The notes beneath the pieces were generated by a model. It had not been told where the DNA came from, searched no databases, and saw nothing but the letters and a program-made list of their open reading frames with translations. Below are positions 21,440-28,749 of a stretch of DNA of 42,567 nucleotides, in pieces. This DNA is from a virus. Location: IMG/VR virus record IMGVR_UViG_3300044731_000025, positions 1 to 42,567 of that record; one strand, 5' to 3'. Position numbers and translations under genes: made by a program. Position 1 is the first letter of the stretch, and every line of letters begins with the position of its first letter.

Positions 21440-21696
21440 TACCATTTCACCTTATCTGCCCAATACGCTGCACTCATTTTGCCTTTGGCAATGTTTGTAG
21501 CGTGACGAGCCTTAAATGATTTTTGTCTTGCAGTTGGAGTCTTGTCTCCACTGACACCCTGTTGACCAAAGCGAATAGTTTTAACCTGGTCACCAGACTT
21601 TGCCACAACTACATGCGACTTTGTTGGATGGCTCGGTGTGCGCTTAGGCTTATTAAAGCCCGACACTCCTGCTCGCTTTAGTCTAGGGTCTGTCAT
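21439..21696 (-). CDS. Conserved small phage protein (DUF6321-like)
   Basis: An 85-residue basic protein: FNKPKRTPSHPTKSHVVVAK, TIRFGQQGVSGD, and RQKSFKARHATNIAKGKMSA followed by AYWADKVKW. This ordered pattern is strongly conserved in many phages and I associate it with DUF6321, from memory. Function unknown; the basic composition and place in the head region suggest nucleic-acid contact within the virion. Confidence 0.7.
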   Translation of the reverse strand: MTDPRLKRAGVSGFNKPKRTPSHPTKSHVVVAKSGDQVKTIRFGQQGVSGDKTPTARQKSFKARHATNIAKGKMSAAYWADKVKW

Positions 21697-21704
21697 TTTT
21701 TTCT

Positions 21705-21827
21705 TTACTTTCCACCAAGAGTAGTCGGATTATTGACCGCAGGGGCAGGGATGCCATACGGGTTAATTGTTCCAAAGTTGTCGTCTGCATTGACGGTGTT
21801 AGTCCCACATCCACATTGTGTGCACAT
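21705..21827 (-). CDS. Mini-protein with CxxCxC start, 40 residues
   Basis: MCTQCGCGTNTVNADDNFGTI followed by a proline/asparagine-rich tail ending NPTTLGGK. Three cysteines in seven residues suggest metal binding. Its ATG lies three bases before the HslV-like gene's stop-distal end (gap of two bases), and its frame is intact over the whole gap between two confident genes. The lack of a clear independent ribosome binding site keeps confidence moderate. Confidence 0.5.
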   Translation of the reverse strand: MCTQCGCGTNTVNADDNFGTINPYGIPAPAVNNPTTLGGK

Positions 21828-21829
21828 GG

Positions 21830-22531
21830 TTACATTGCCTTCTTCTTGAGCATTGACATGCCCTTCTTTAATTCTTTAGCCTTTGCAGTTCTTGATTCAG
21901 CCTTTTCAGCCATTGCATAAGCCTTCTTCTTCATTGCTGGTGATGCTGCCTTCTTCTTCATTGCTGGCATGTTATTCCCCTTTTGTGTGATTATTTTGAC
22001 ATCTCCACCGACACCTATACAGTAGTCAGCAGAAATCTTAATTGCTCTACGAGCAGCAAACTCTGCTGCCTTAATAGAGTTCTTACTAAAGCCAGTGGCT
22101 AATGCACCTAGTGCTAATTGCCCACCACTGCCTACTGAGTAAAGTCCACGGTCATCTCGTGACCATAAGTATTGTTCGTCAATTTCATAAATAACACCGT
22201 TTAAACACATAAGTGCATCAAAGCCAGCGTTTGGGTCTTTAACCGCATCTGGTTCATAACCATGTTCTTTCATTGCATCTCGTAGAGATGGAAGCACCTT
22301 GACTTGCATAAAAGCATCAAGTTGCATTGTCTTAATAAGTTTAGGTGGAGTCCATAAAAACTCTGCTATGTTGCCAGCAATGGCATCTCCTGCAAAGGCA
22401 AACACATAGTCACCCTTACGCACTGCCTTGTCCATGCCCTTGGCATAGTAAGGTTTGTCATCATAGGTAGTCATGGAATCTGCTGCAATTACTGCCCAGC
22501 CTTTTCCCTGAATACCTACGATGGCAGTCAT
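21830..22531 (-). CDS. HslV/proteasome-like peptidase with basic tail
   Basis: A 233-residue protein. MTAIVGIQGKGWAVIAADS aligns with the start of HslV: Thr2 would be the N-terminal nucleophile after Met removal, Asp18 and Lys35 match the catalytic Asp17 and Lys33, and VFAFAGDA, YSVGSGGQLALGA and ISADYCIGVGG match the GFAGG, IGSGG and AGDICIY motifs. Residues about 188-233 are an extra Lys/Ala/Met-rich tail (PAMKKKAASPAMKKKAYAM). An internal ATG at 21970 with AAAAGGGGAAT upstream could translate the tail alone. No HslU partner is seen. A head-maturation protease or virion Ntn-hydrolase role is inferred from its place beside capsid genes. Confidence 0.8.
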   Translation of the reverse strand: MTAIVGIQGKGWAVIAADSMTTYDDKPYYAKGMDKAVRKGDYVFAFAGDAIAGNIAEFLWTPPKLIKTMQLDAFMQVKVLPSLRDAMKEHGYEPDAVKDPNAGFDALMCLNGVIYEIDEQYLWSRDDRGLYSVGSGGQLALGALATGFSKNSIKAAEFAARRAIKISADYCIGVGGDVKIITQKGNNMPAMKKKAASPAMKKKAYAMAEKAESRTAKAKELKKGMSMLKKKAM

Positions 22532-22533
22532 GT

Positions 22534-22971
22534 TTACCCCTTAAAACTATTAGTGTTTGCATCGTAGGCTTTACCTACTTTGTTTGAATCATCTATTGCT
22601 TTTTGCACTTGCTTAGTAGAGGTTCCTGCTGGTTGTATTCCTTGTTTACGAGCATCTCTGTAAAGGTTTAATTCTTTATCCCATTTTTTCTGGGACATAT
22701 TCTTATTGCTTGCAGCATCTCCTGGGGATAGTTGGAGAGTCTTAGCCTTACACCCAAAGCATGGGCAAAATTCTGAATCAATGTGGTCTGAGTTGGGGGT
22801 TACTACACCCCAGTCTGACCATGGTTCTGTTGAGGTGGCATCGCACTTGGTGCAGCCAAACAACTCAACCTTAGGAAACATTTGTCCGTCTATTAAATCG
22901 TATCCGTCTTTTACTACTTTGCCGATATGTCCTTTAACTGAACAATCATAACTCGGTAATGTAGTCTCCAT
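22534..22971 (-). CDS. Zinc-binding hypothetical protein of head region
   Basis: About 145 residues. Cysteines in FGCTKCDATST and FCPCFGCKAKT, with an aspartate/tryptophan-rich segment between them, suggest a zinc-binding fold; the C-terminus is lysine-rich and helical (NMSQKKWDKELNLYRDARKQG). The ATG at 22971 is chosen over a GTG at 22983. It overlaps the upstream gene by 26 bases. No family recognised. Confidence 0.6.
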   Translation of the reverse strand: METTLPSYDCSVKGHIGKVVKDGYDLIDGQMFPKVELFGCTKCDATSTEPWSDWGVVTPNSDHIDSEFCPCFGCKAKTLQLSPGDAASNKNMSQKKWDKELNLYRDARKQGIQPAGTSTKQVQKAIDDSNKVGKAYDANTNSFKG

Positions 22972-23218
22972 AGTTGCCACCAATGCTTGGGTTTGTTAAA
23001 CGATTCTTAGTTGCTTCGTCAATAATATATTCACGCCCACCTAAGTATACCTCAGTGGCTTCAAAAGTTTGAGTTTGTGCAGGGTAGCGATAAGAAGAAT
23101 AAGTGCCATTTATCATCATTACTGTTACACCACGAGCGATTGAATAACGCTCTAGGAGGCGATGCCAACCCATAGGTGTTTCTTCAACACTTGGTGTTAC
23201 AAATAAATACTCTGCCAT
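22946..23218 (-). CDS. Hypothetical head-region protein, 90 residues
   Basis: MAEYLFVTPSVEETPMGWHRL, then LERYSIARGVTVMMINGTYS and EATEVYLGGREYIIDEATKN, a strand-rich sequence typical of small head-completion or decoration proteins. AAAGGAGG precedes the ATG at ideal spacing, the strongest ribosome binding site in this part of the operon. Its position directly after the capsid gene suggests a neck or head-completion protein. No family can be named. Confidence 0.65.
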   Translation of the reverse strand: MAEYLFVTPSVEETPMGWHRLLERYSIARGVTVMMINGTYSSYRYPAQTQTFEATEVYLGGREYIIDEATKNRLTNPSIGGNYGDYITEL

Positions 23219-23272
23219 GGCTCCTCCTTTTGTATATACATTGTGTATACAGTTATTTTATGTAGAGAGAGA

Positions 23273-23289
23273 GGCGGGATTCGCCCGCC
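23273..23289 (-). terminator. Hairpin after capsid gene
   Basis: Read leftward, GGCGGG (23289-23284) pairs with CCCGCC (23278-23273) around CGAAT, 20 bases after the capsid stop. Only TCTCTCTC follows, so it is a weak or partial terminator, possibly lowering expression downstream of the capsid gene. TATACA/TGTATA, an AT-rich inverted repeat, lies just beyond. Confidence 0.5.
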
Positions 23290-23308
23290 CCCCTCAACTA
23301 CAATTACT

Positions 23309-24478
23309 TTATGCAGAGATGGATGAACCAGTCTCAATGCGGTAAAGTGCTGCTTCACGGTAACGAGAGAAGCCAAGAACTCCATACCAACCGATTGGTC
23401 GGAAACGAAGTAACTTGTCTGTAACTGGTCCGATAACAACATTTGGCTCCTGTGCAACTGCCTCAGCAAGCGCTTGCTTTCCAGCAACGATTGTGCGGTA
23501 GTTAGCAGCAACAGGAGTTACTGTTACAACAGTTGTCGCTGTAACTGCAGCAGTGTTTGCTGTGTCTACAGTGATTGTTGCGGTGCTGCCTGAGGTTACG
23601 ATAGATGTAATCTTCGCACCAGAGGCAATACCTGTGCCTGAAATCTTGTCGCCTGCTTCTGCTTGCAACGCAATAACAGATGTTGCAGCAACACCAAATG
23701 TAACTCCTGCTGATGTTCCAGCAACAGTTACGGCAGTTGTAGCAAGATTTGTTGCATCTGCGCCATCTACGCCACGATACATACGAGGTGTTTCAACAAA
23801 GAAAGCGCCTTCGTAGGTTCCGATTGAGCCAGCCCAGAAGTTGCCTGTGCCTGTCTCTGCGTATTTGTGCATGTCGTTCCAGCCACCAACGCCAGTTTCA
23901 GCACGAAGGTCGTGTGAAACTTCTGGGTGGATACCTGTCCAGTAAAGGGAACCTTCACGAGGAACAGCCTTGTTTGAACGAAGTTTGGCAACAGCACGGC
24001 GGATATTAGCAGCAGTGATTGTGTCAGTTGCTGTAATTGTTGCTGTTGATGTGCGAGTTCCACCGTAGATAACATTTGTTCCTTGGCGGAGAGTATCCAT
24101 GGCTAGTCTGTCTAGTGAGTCAGCCATGTTGTAAGCGATGATGTCTGCAACTGCAGGGTCAACATCTGAGAGTGAGAATAGTTGCAACTTGCGTGTTACA
24201 AGTGATGCATTGCCATACTCGTTAAGTGTTACAGAAACAGTTGTTACATCTGACAGTGCTACTGCATCTGGGTCAGTTGTTTCTGATAGTGATGCTGTTG
24301 CTGGTAGCAAGTCGTTGTAAATTGAGAATACAACACTTGAACCTGGCATTGCCTGTTGAGCAGGGCGCTTGTCGGCTACTGAACGAATCAGTGGCTGTGA
24401 ACGAAGCGCAAACTCTACATAGCGGTCATACGCTTGCTTGATTAAGCCAGCGAGTGCTGACGAATCTGTGTATGCCAT
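23309..24478 (-). CDS. Major capsid protein, N4-gp56-like
   Basis: A 389-residue protein with the HK97-type capsid pattern of the N4-gp56 family: IKQAYDRYVEFALRSQPLIR, GSSVVFSIYNDLLPATASLSE, VSVTLNEYGNASLVTRK, TAANIRRAVAKLRSNK, YWTGIHPEVSHDLRAET, then a C-terminal VVIGPVTDKLLRFRPIGWYGV. Residues about 245-325 are an inserted Thr/Ala/Gly-rich beta module (ISGTGIASGAKITSIVTSG), likely exposed on the capsid surface. It lies after a scaffold gene, as expected. GGAGGTGA precedes the ATG. Confidence 0.9.
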   Translation of the reverse strand: MAYTDSSALAGLIKQAYDRYVEFALRSQPLIRSVADKRPAQQAMPGSSVVFSIYNDLLPATASLSETTDPDAVALSDVTTVSVTLNEYGNASLVTRKLQLFSLSDVDPAVADIIAYNMADSLDRLAMDTLRQGTNVIYGGTRTSTATITATDTITAANIRRAVAKLRSNKAVPREGSLYWTGIHPEVSHDLRAETGVGGWNDMHKYAETGTGNFWAGSIGTYEGAFFVETPRMYRGVDGADATNLATTAVTVAGTSAGVTFGVAATSVIALQAEAGDKISGTGIASGAKITSIVTSGSTATITVDTANTAAVTATTVVTVTPVAANYRTIVAGKQALAEAVAQEPNVVIGPVTDKLLRFRPIGWYGVLGFSRYREAALYRIETGSSISA

Positions 24479-24511
24479 GTGGGTTCACCTCCTGGTGATT
24501 GGTAGTTTGAG

Positions 24512-24979
24512 TTATTGAACTGAAACACCGAGTATTGCGCTGAGTTCTGCAGCACTTTTAGCATTAAGAATCCTTGACATTGAATCTTCATCTACTCCTG
24601 GAGGAGTGCCTGTTGATACAACATCGTTGATTCTTTTTTGCGCTTGTAGTGCTGGGTCCTTTGATGCCTGGCTCTCGCCATCTTTGGCATCTTGGTTAAC
24701 ACCGAATACATCGCCATATTCATTAAGCCAGTTATTAACTGCTTCTTCCGAAGCATCTAAGTCCTGAGGTATGAACGCTGCGACCTTTGGGTTAATACCC
24801 TTTGCAGTCAACACATCCTTTACGGTGCGTTGACGAGTCTGATTCTTTAGAGTTGTTGCTTCTACTTCGAGTTCTTTCAAACGCTTTTCTAGCGTTTTAT
24901 TTACTCTGCGTAATTGCTTGACAACATCCTGAGGTTCAAAGTCCTCATCGAAATCGTCATCGTCATAATTGGTAGCCAT
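24512..24979 (-). CDS. Capsid scaffolding protein
   Basis: A 155-residue protein: very acidic start (DDDDFDEDFEPQDV), a coiled-coil (LRRVNKTLEKRLKELEVEATTLKN), a middle helix region and a C-terminal ILNAKSAAELSAILGV segment that could contact the capsid shell. Charge, coiled-coil, size and position immediately before the capsid gene are characteristic of phage scaffolds. Confidence 0.82.
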   Translation of the reverse strand: MATNYDDDDFDEDFEPQDVVKQLRRVNKTLEKRLKELEVEATTLKNQTRQRTVKDVLTAKGINPKVAAFIPQDLDASEEAVNNWLNEYGDVFGVNQDAKDGESQASKDPALQAQKRINDVVSTGTPPGVDEDSMSRILNAKSAAELSAILGVSVQ

Positions 24980-25102
24980 CTACCTATCTCCCTTGTTAGT
25001 TGTTGTATTCGCAATCCACACCATGATTCGGGGAAACCATGCTGGCTATTGCTCCTAGTCTTTTACGCCCCCCTGGGCTAGTCGGTCAGGGTTGGGGATT
25101 CT

Positions 25103-26494
25103 TTATATGTTGGAACTGGTGCGAAGTGAGGTTGCACTCAATCCGCTTGAGCCACCGAAGCGTGCTTGTTCTCGCTTTGCTCTTTTCGTAGATGCCATAA
25201 TTGCTTTTTGGTCGCCCTCTAATATGGCTTCTAATGATTCTCTATCTGAGTATGTATCTTTTTCAAGATAGGCAAGGCGTGATTGAGTTGCAGCAAGTTG
25301 AGATGCTTGACCAAAGGCTTTGGTTAAATCTGATGTGCTAAGTTTAGCATAAGCATCCTGAACTCCAAGTTGTTCAGCCTCCGCCATGCCGAAGTCAGCA
25401 AATCCATAAGTCTTACCAATACCTGCAATTTCAGCAGCCTTAGCAGACTTCTGTAGCAGTGGTAGAGCCTTATCAGCATTAAGGAAGTATGCAGTAATAG
25501 CACCTTCACCAACCTTGTAGAAATCCATAAGAGCATTACGAACATTTGGGTCAGCAGCACGGGCTAAGTCTTGAGCCATTTGTGCTCTGTCTTGCACTTC
25601 CTTTGGAGATACTTCGTTTTCAATCATCTTACCCATGGTTGCACGGTCATCATAAAAACCAGGGGGTAGGTCAAAGAACCTTAAGGTTTCAACTATTTGA
25701 TTCTCAAGTCCAATGTATTGAGCCTCTGTAATAGTGCGGTTCTTTGTGCGAAGTTTTGCCATACCAGGAAAGCGTAGTTTGTATGCTGGCTGCTCATAAA
25801 GTTCAATAAGAGTCTGTGCCTCAGATACATCGTTCATAATGTTATTACTAATAAATGTAGCAAATGCCTCATCTTCAATACCTTGAGACTTAAACAAGTT
25901 GATTAACTTATCTTTAGCAGCAACCTTAACTGCAAACTTATTATCTGCCTCAGTTGTGGTTGCCTTTGCCTCACCTGCTGCAAAAGCCTTATCAATGTCA
26001 GCCTGAGTAAAACCACCAGAGAATCCTGTAGCGCCTCCTGGCATACCGCCAGTGGCTCCTCCGCCATCTACCTGAGTAGGTGCTGGGTTAGGGTCGCCTT
26101 TGCCACCAGTTGCTGGTCCTTGGTCAGTGTTAGCGCCAACACCTGGCACCGTTGGGTCTGGAACCTTTGGGTCTGGGTCTTTTGGCTTTGGTTCTGGCTC
26201 TGGTGTAGGAGTAGGTGTTGGAGTAGGTGTTGGAGTAGGGGTGGGGGTTGGTGTAGGAGTAGGGGTAGGTGTTGGAGTTTTTACTGGAGCCTTAGGAGCA
26301 GGAGGAGCAATGTTGATTTTGGTGTTAGACCAAATCATATTGCCATCTTTATACTTAGGGTTGCTCATAAGCACAGGATTAAGTGCTCTGATTTCCTTAA
26401 GAGTTAAACCAGCATCTTTAGCAATCTGCGAAAGCGTATCGCCTTTTTCTACACGAACAGCAGTAGTGGGATTCTTTTTATCTGGCACTGCCAT
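25103..26494 (-). CDS. LysM-containing virion protein with Pro-Thr linker
   Basis: A 463-residue protein. Residues about 12-62 (VEKGDTLSQIAKDAGLTLKE ... IWSNTKINI) are a LysM domain, which binds peptidoglycan glycan. A run of about thirteen PT repeats (residues about 73-98) and a Pro/Asp/Gly-rich segment form a stiff, extended linker. The C-terminal 290 residues are helical. Located between ejection-type proteins and scaffold, it may be an internal or tail-tip protein that contacts the host wall during DNA entry. The repeat DNA is prone to slippage. Confidence 0.72.
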   Translation of the reverse strand: MAVPDKKNPTTAVRVEKGDTLSQIAKDAGLTLKEIRALNPVLMSNPKYKDGNMIWSNTKINIAPPAPKAPVKTPTPTPTPTPTPTPTPTPTPTPTPTPEPEPKPKDPDPKVPDPTVPGVGANTDQGPATGGKGDPNPAPTQVDGGGATGGMPGGATGFSGGFTQADIDKAFAAGEAKATTTEADNKFAVKVAAKDKLINLFKSQGIEDEAFATFISNNIMNDVSEAQTLIELYEQPAYKLRFPGMAKLRTKNRTITEAQYIGLENQIVETLRFFDLPPGFYDDRATMGKMIENEVSPKEVQDRAQMAQDLARAADPNVRNALMDFYKVGEGAITAYFLNADKALPLLQKSAKAAEIAGIGKTYGFADFGMAEAEQLGVQDAYAKLSTSDLTKAFGQASQLAATQSRLAYLEKDTYSDRESLEAILEGDQKAIMASTKRAKREQARFGGSSGLSATSLRTSSNI

Positions 26495-27498
26495 TATGAC
26501 ACCATCCCAAACTTAGTTAGCATTGCTCTACCATAATTCATATAAGTTGCATCAGCGTTTTTAGTAAACTGCCATCTTGGGTCTGCTTTAATCATTTTGT
26601 CTGCTTCCCATAATGGGCGAGCAACAATTTTACTTGGGTCCTTAGGGTCAACAGATTGAAAAATCTTTCCATCTTTAAACAATGGGTCATCCCATTTAAT
26701 AGTATCAGGGTCAACCTCTAATAATTCTGCAGCCTTCTGGCGGTAGTTAGAAGTTAAATCCCATAGGGTTACACCTGCATTAATCTGGTCTGCAAAGACA
26801 CCATACTTAGTAGCAGTGTTCTTACGAATCTCTGCTTTAATGTCATCAACAGATGAACGGACACGAACACCGTTTTTGTCTGTAAGACCCATAAGGCGCT
26901 GGGTGTAGTTTGTTCTATCACCAGCAGTAAGATTCATACCCATTGTTTGTGCCCAGTCTGCAACATCTTGAGTCTGTGCTGAGTAAAGCCCACCTTTAAT
27001 CTTCTTAACAATTTCAGTGTTACTTGTAATAACACCTTCAAGTTGTGAAGGAGTCCAGTTGTGAAGGTATGCGTTTTCACCTAAGGCTGCTAGGTAATTA
27101 GACACCATTGGGTCAGTTGCATCTAAGCCAAGGTCTGTAGCAGTCTTTGAAACTATCTGGCGGTATTCATTAACACCTTCACGGTATGCGTTCTCGCCAC
27201 CTTTGATACGGTCAATAAGTTTTTGAGCCACTGTTGGTCCGTTTAAACGATACCACTCAGTGTCATTAATCATTGTTGCAATAGTTGCAGCATCATATTT
27301 AAATGAGCCGTCAGAGTTGCGAACCTTTTGGTATACAGCATTAAGTTCAGGAATAGTTGTTAATGCAGTAATAATCCAAGTTGCCATAGGAGGGGCATCT
27401 GTCTCTACAAGACCAGACTTGTATTTCTTGCCACCAAATTCACCAGTAAATGGCTTGCCGTCTTTGTAAAGGATACCGCCAATAGATTCCATTGCCAT
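26494..27498 (-). CDS. Internal virion (ejection-type) protein, 334 residues
   Basis: Mostly helical, with no enzyme motif: TIATMINDTEWYRLNGPTVA, QRLMGLTDKNGVRVRSSVDD, IRKNTATKYGVFADQINAGV and VTLWDLTSNYRQKAAELL. Similar sequences accompany large virion proteins in metagenomic actinophages. One-base overlaps with both neighbours show co-translation. GTTTAAAC at 27241 encodes LN. Confidence 0.55.
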   Translation of the reverse strand: MAMESIGGILYKDGKPFTGEFGGKKYKSGLVETDAPPMATWIITALTTIPELNAVYQKVRNSDGSFKYDAATIATMINDTEWYRLNGPTVAQKLIDRIKGGENAYREGVNEYRQIVSKTATDLGLDATDPMVSNYLAALGENAYLHNWTPSQLEGVITSNTEIVKKIKGGLYSAQTQDVADWAQTMGMNLTAGDRTNYTQRLMGLTDKNGVRVRSSVDDIKAEIRKNTATKYGVFADQINAGVTLWDLTSNYRQKAAELLEVDPDTIKWDDPLFKDGKIFQSVDPKDPSKIVARPLWEADKMIKADPRWQFTKNADATYMNYGRAMLTKFGMVS

Positions 27499-28745
27499 TA
27501 CGATTTAAGTCCTAACGCTTTGACCAGAGCATTACCAAACACATCTGCTGTTTGATACTCTGCGTATCGTGGGTCTTGCTTTGCATAAGCCTCGGCATCT
27601 GCTAGAACATCTGACTGACCATAACCTTGAACTGTTTTAACTCTAGTAGTGTTGCCAGTAGTTGTGCGAACTGATTTAGTAGGGCTTTTTGCTTCTTTCT
27701 TGCGAACATCTTTAATAAACTTATTAATTGTTTCATCATCAATGTTTGCTAGACCAAGAGATGCACCTAGTTGGCGCTTAAGTATCGTTGTAATATCAGC
27801 CTTAGCCATAGGGCTATCATCAATAGTAGTAGTAGTTTGGCTACCGCTGCCTGTTAATCCTTTTTGAATATCAAGTAGTTGCCATGGGCTAACCTTGTTA
27901 CCAGCACGAGAGTAATCTAATGATAACTGTCCGTATTTATCCCATGCAGCCTTAACTTGAGTTAGGTCAGCAGTTGGGTCAAGAACTCCAGCGCTAACAA
28001 ACTTTTGTTTAGCAGCACCAATGCCTGCTGCATCTACTGGGAAACTTTTGTTCCACTCTGAAAGGCTAACAATTTCTGACTTGCTGCCAGTAATTGTTCC
28101 ACCAAATTTACGGCGGGGTGTTGAAGTTGGTGTTTCTTTTCCAGTAAAGATACCAATACCGTTTAAACCAGTTAGTGGATTTACATACCCTCTGGCTGAC
28201 ATAAAATCTGAAATGTTATTTGCACCTATGCCAAGTTGTTGGGCTGTAGTTCCTTGTAGGAATTGTGTAACATCTACCCCTTGGGCATCAGCATTGGCAA
28301 TGGCTTGAGCAAATGAATCTTGAGCCTGTAGTTCAGCAGCAGAGGCATTAGGGTCTATTGCTGTGTTGCCTGACTGAATCATATTGTATGTGCCAACCGC
28401 TGCCGATGCGCCAACAAGACCTGCAACTCTTTTTTTAGTTACAATTTTTTTCTTACCCGCTTTTGCAGTTTCTTCTGCAACCTTGGTTGCGGTCTTTTTA
28501 GCAAAAATAGATTTGGTTAAATCTGCAACTGTTTTACCACCCTTAACAACCGCTGGGGCAACTTTAAGAATATCTTTTGGTGAAAAAACTGCACCAGATA
28601 AAACTTTTGGTGGTTGTTTAACACGGTTCTTATATGTTGCAACAGTGTCATTATCTTCTACAAAACCAATAGCAACAGAAAGGTCCATGCCTTCAATACC
28701 TGGGAACGCTGCTTTTACTAATGCTTCTTTTTCTTTATTAGTCAT
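27498..28745 (-). CDS. Internal virion (ejection-type) protein, 415 residues
   Basis: A helical protein with a Lys/Ala-rich region (KKTATKVAEETAKAGKKKIV), a hydrophobic stretch (VAGLVGASAAVGTYNMI) that could insert in a membrane, and a C-terminal helix bundle. No catalytic motif. The basic segment followed by a hydrophobic one would suit a membrane-interacting ejection protein. Function is inferred from context only. Confidence 0.55.
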   Translation of the reverse strand: MTNKEKEALVKAAFPGIEGMDLSVAIGFVEDNDTVATYKNRVKQPPKVLSGAVFSPKDILKVAPAVVKGGKTVADLTKSIFAKKTATKVAEETAKAGKKKIVTKKRVAGLVGASAAVGTYNMIQSGNTAIDPNASAAELQAQDSFAQAIANADAQGVDVTQFLQGTTAQQLGIGANNISDFMSARGYVNPLTGLNGIGIFTGKETPTSTPRRKFGGTITGSKSEIVSLSEWNKSFPVDAAGIGAAKQKFVSAGVLDPTADLTQVKAAWDKYGQLSLDYSRAGNKVSPWQLLDIQKGLTGSGSQTTTTIDDSPMAKADITTILKRQLGASLGLANIDDETINKFIKDVRKKEAKSPTKSVRTTTGNTTRVKTVQGYGQSDVLADAEAYAKQDPRYAEYQTADVFGNALVKALGLKS

Positions 28746-28749
28746 AGTC

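Noticed and set aside
23226-23250. AT-rich TATACA/TGTATA palindrome as promoter or operator
   Set aside because: Short and low-complexity; can arise by chance in AT-rich intergenic DNA, so only mentioned with the nearby hairpin.
24980-25102. Possible small gene or terminator between LysM and scaffold genes
   Set aside because: Only a 13-codon frame is present and no convincing hairpin with a T-tract was found.
26100-26516. Plus-strand frames rich in Gly/Val or Trp/Cys opposite the LysM protein
   Set aside because: Antisense shadows of the Pro-Thr repeat linker.
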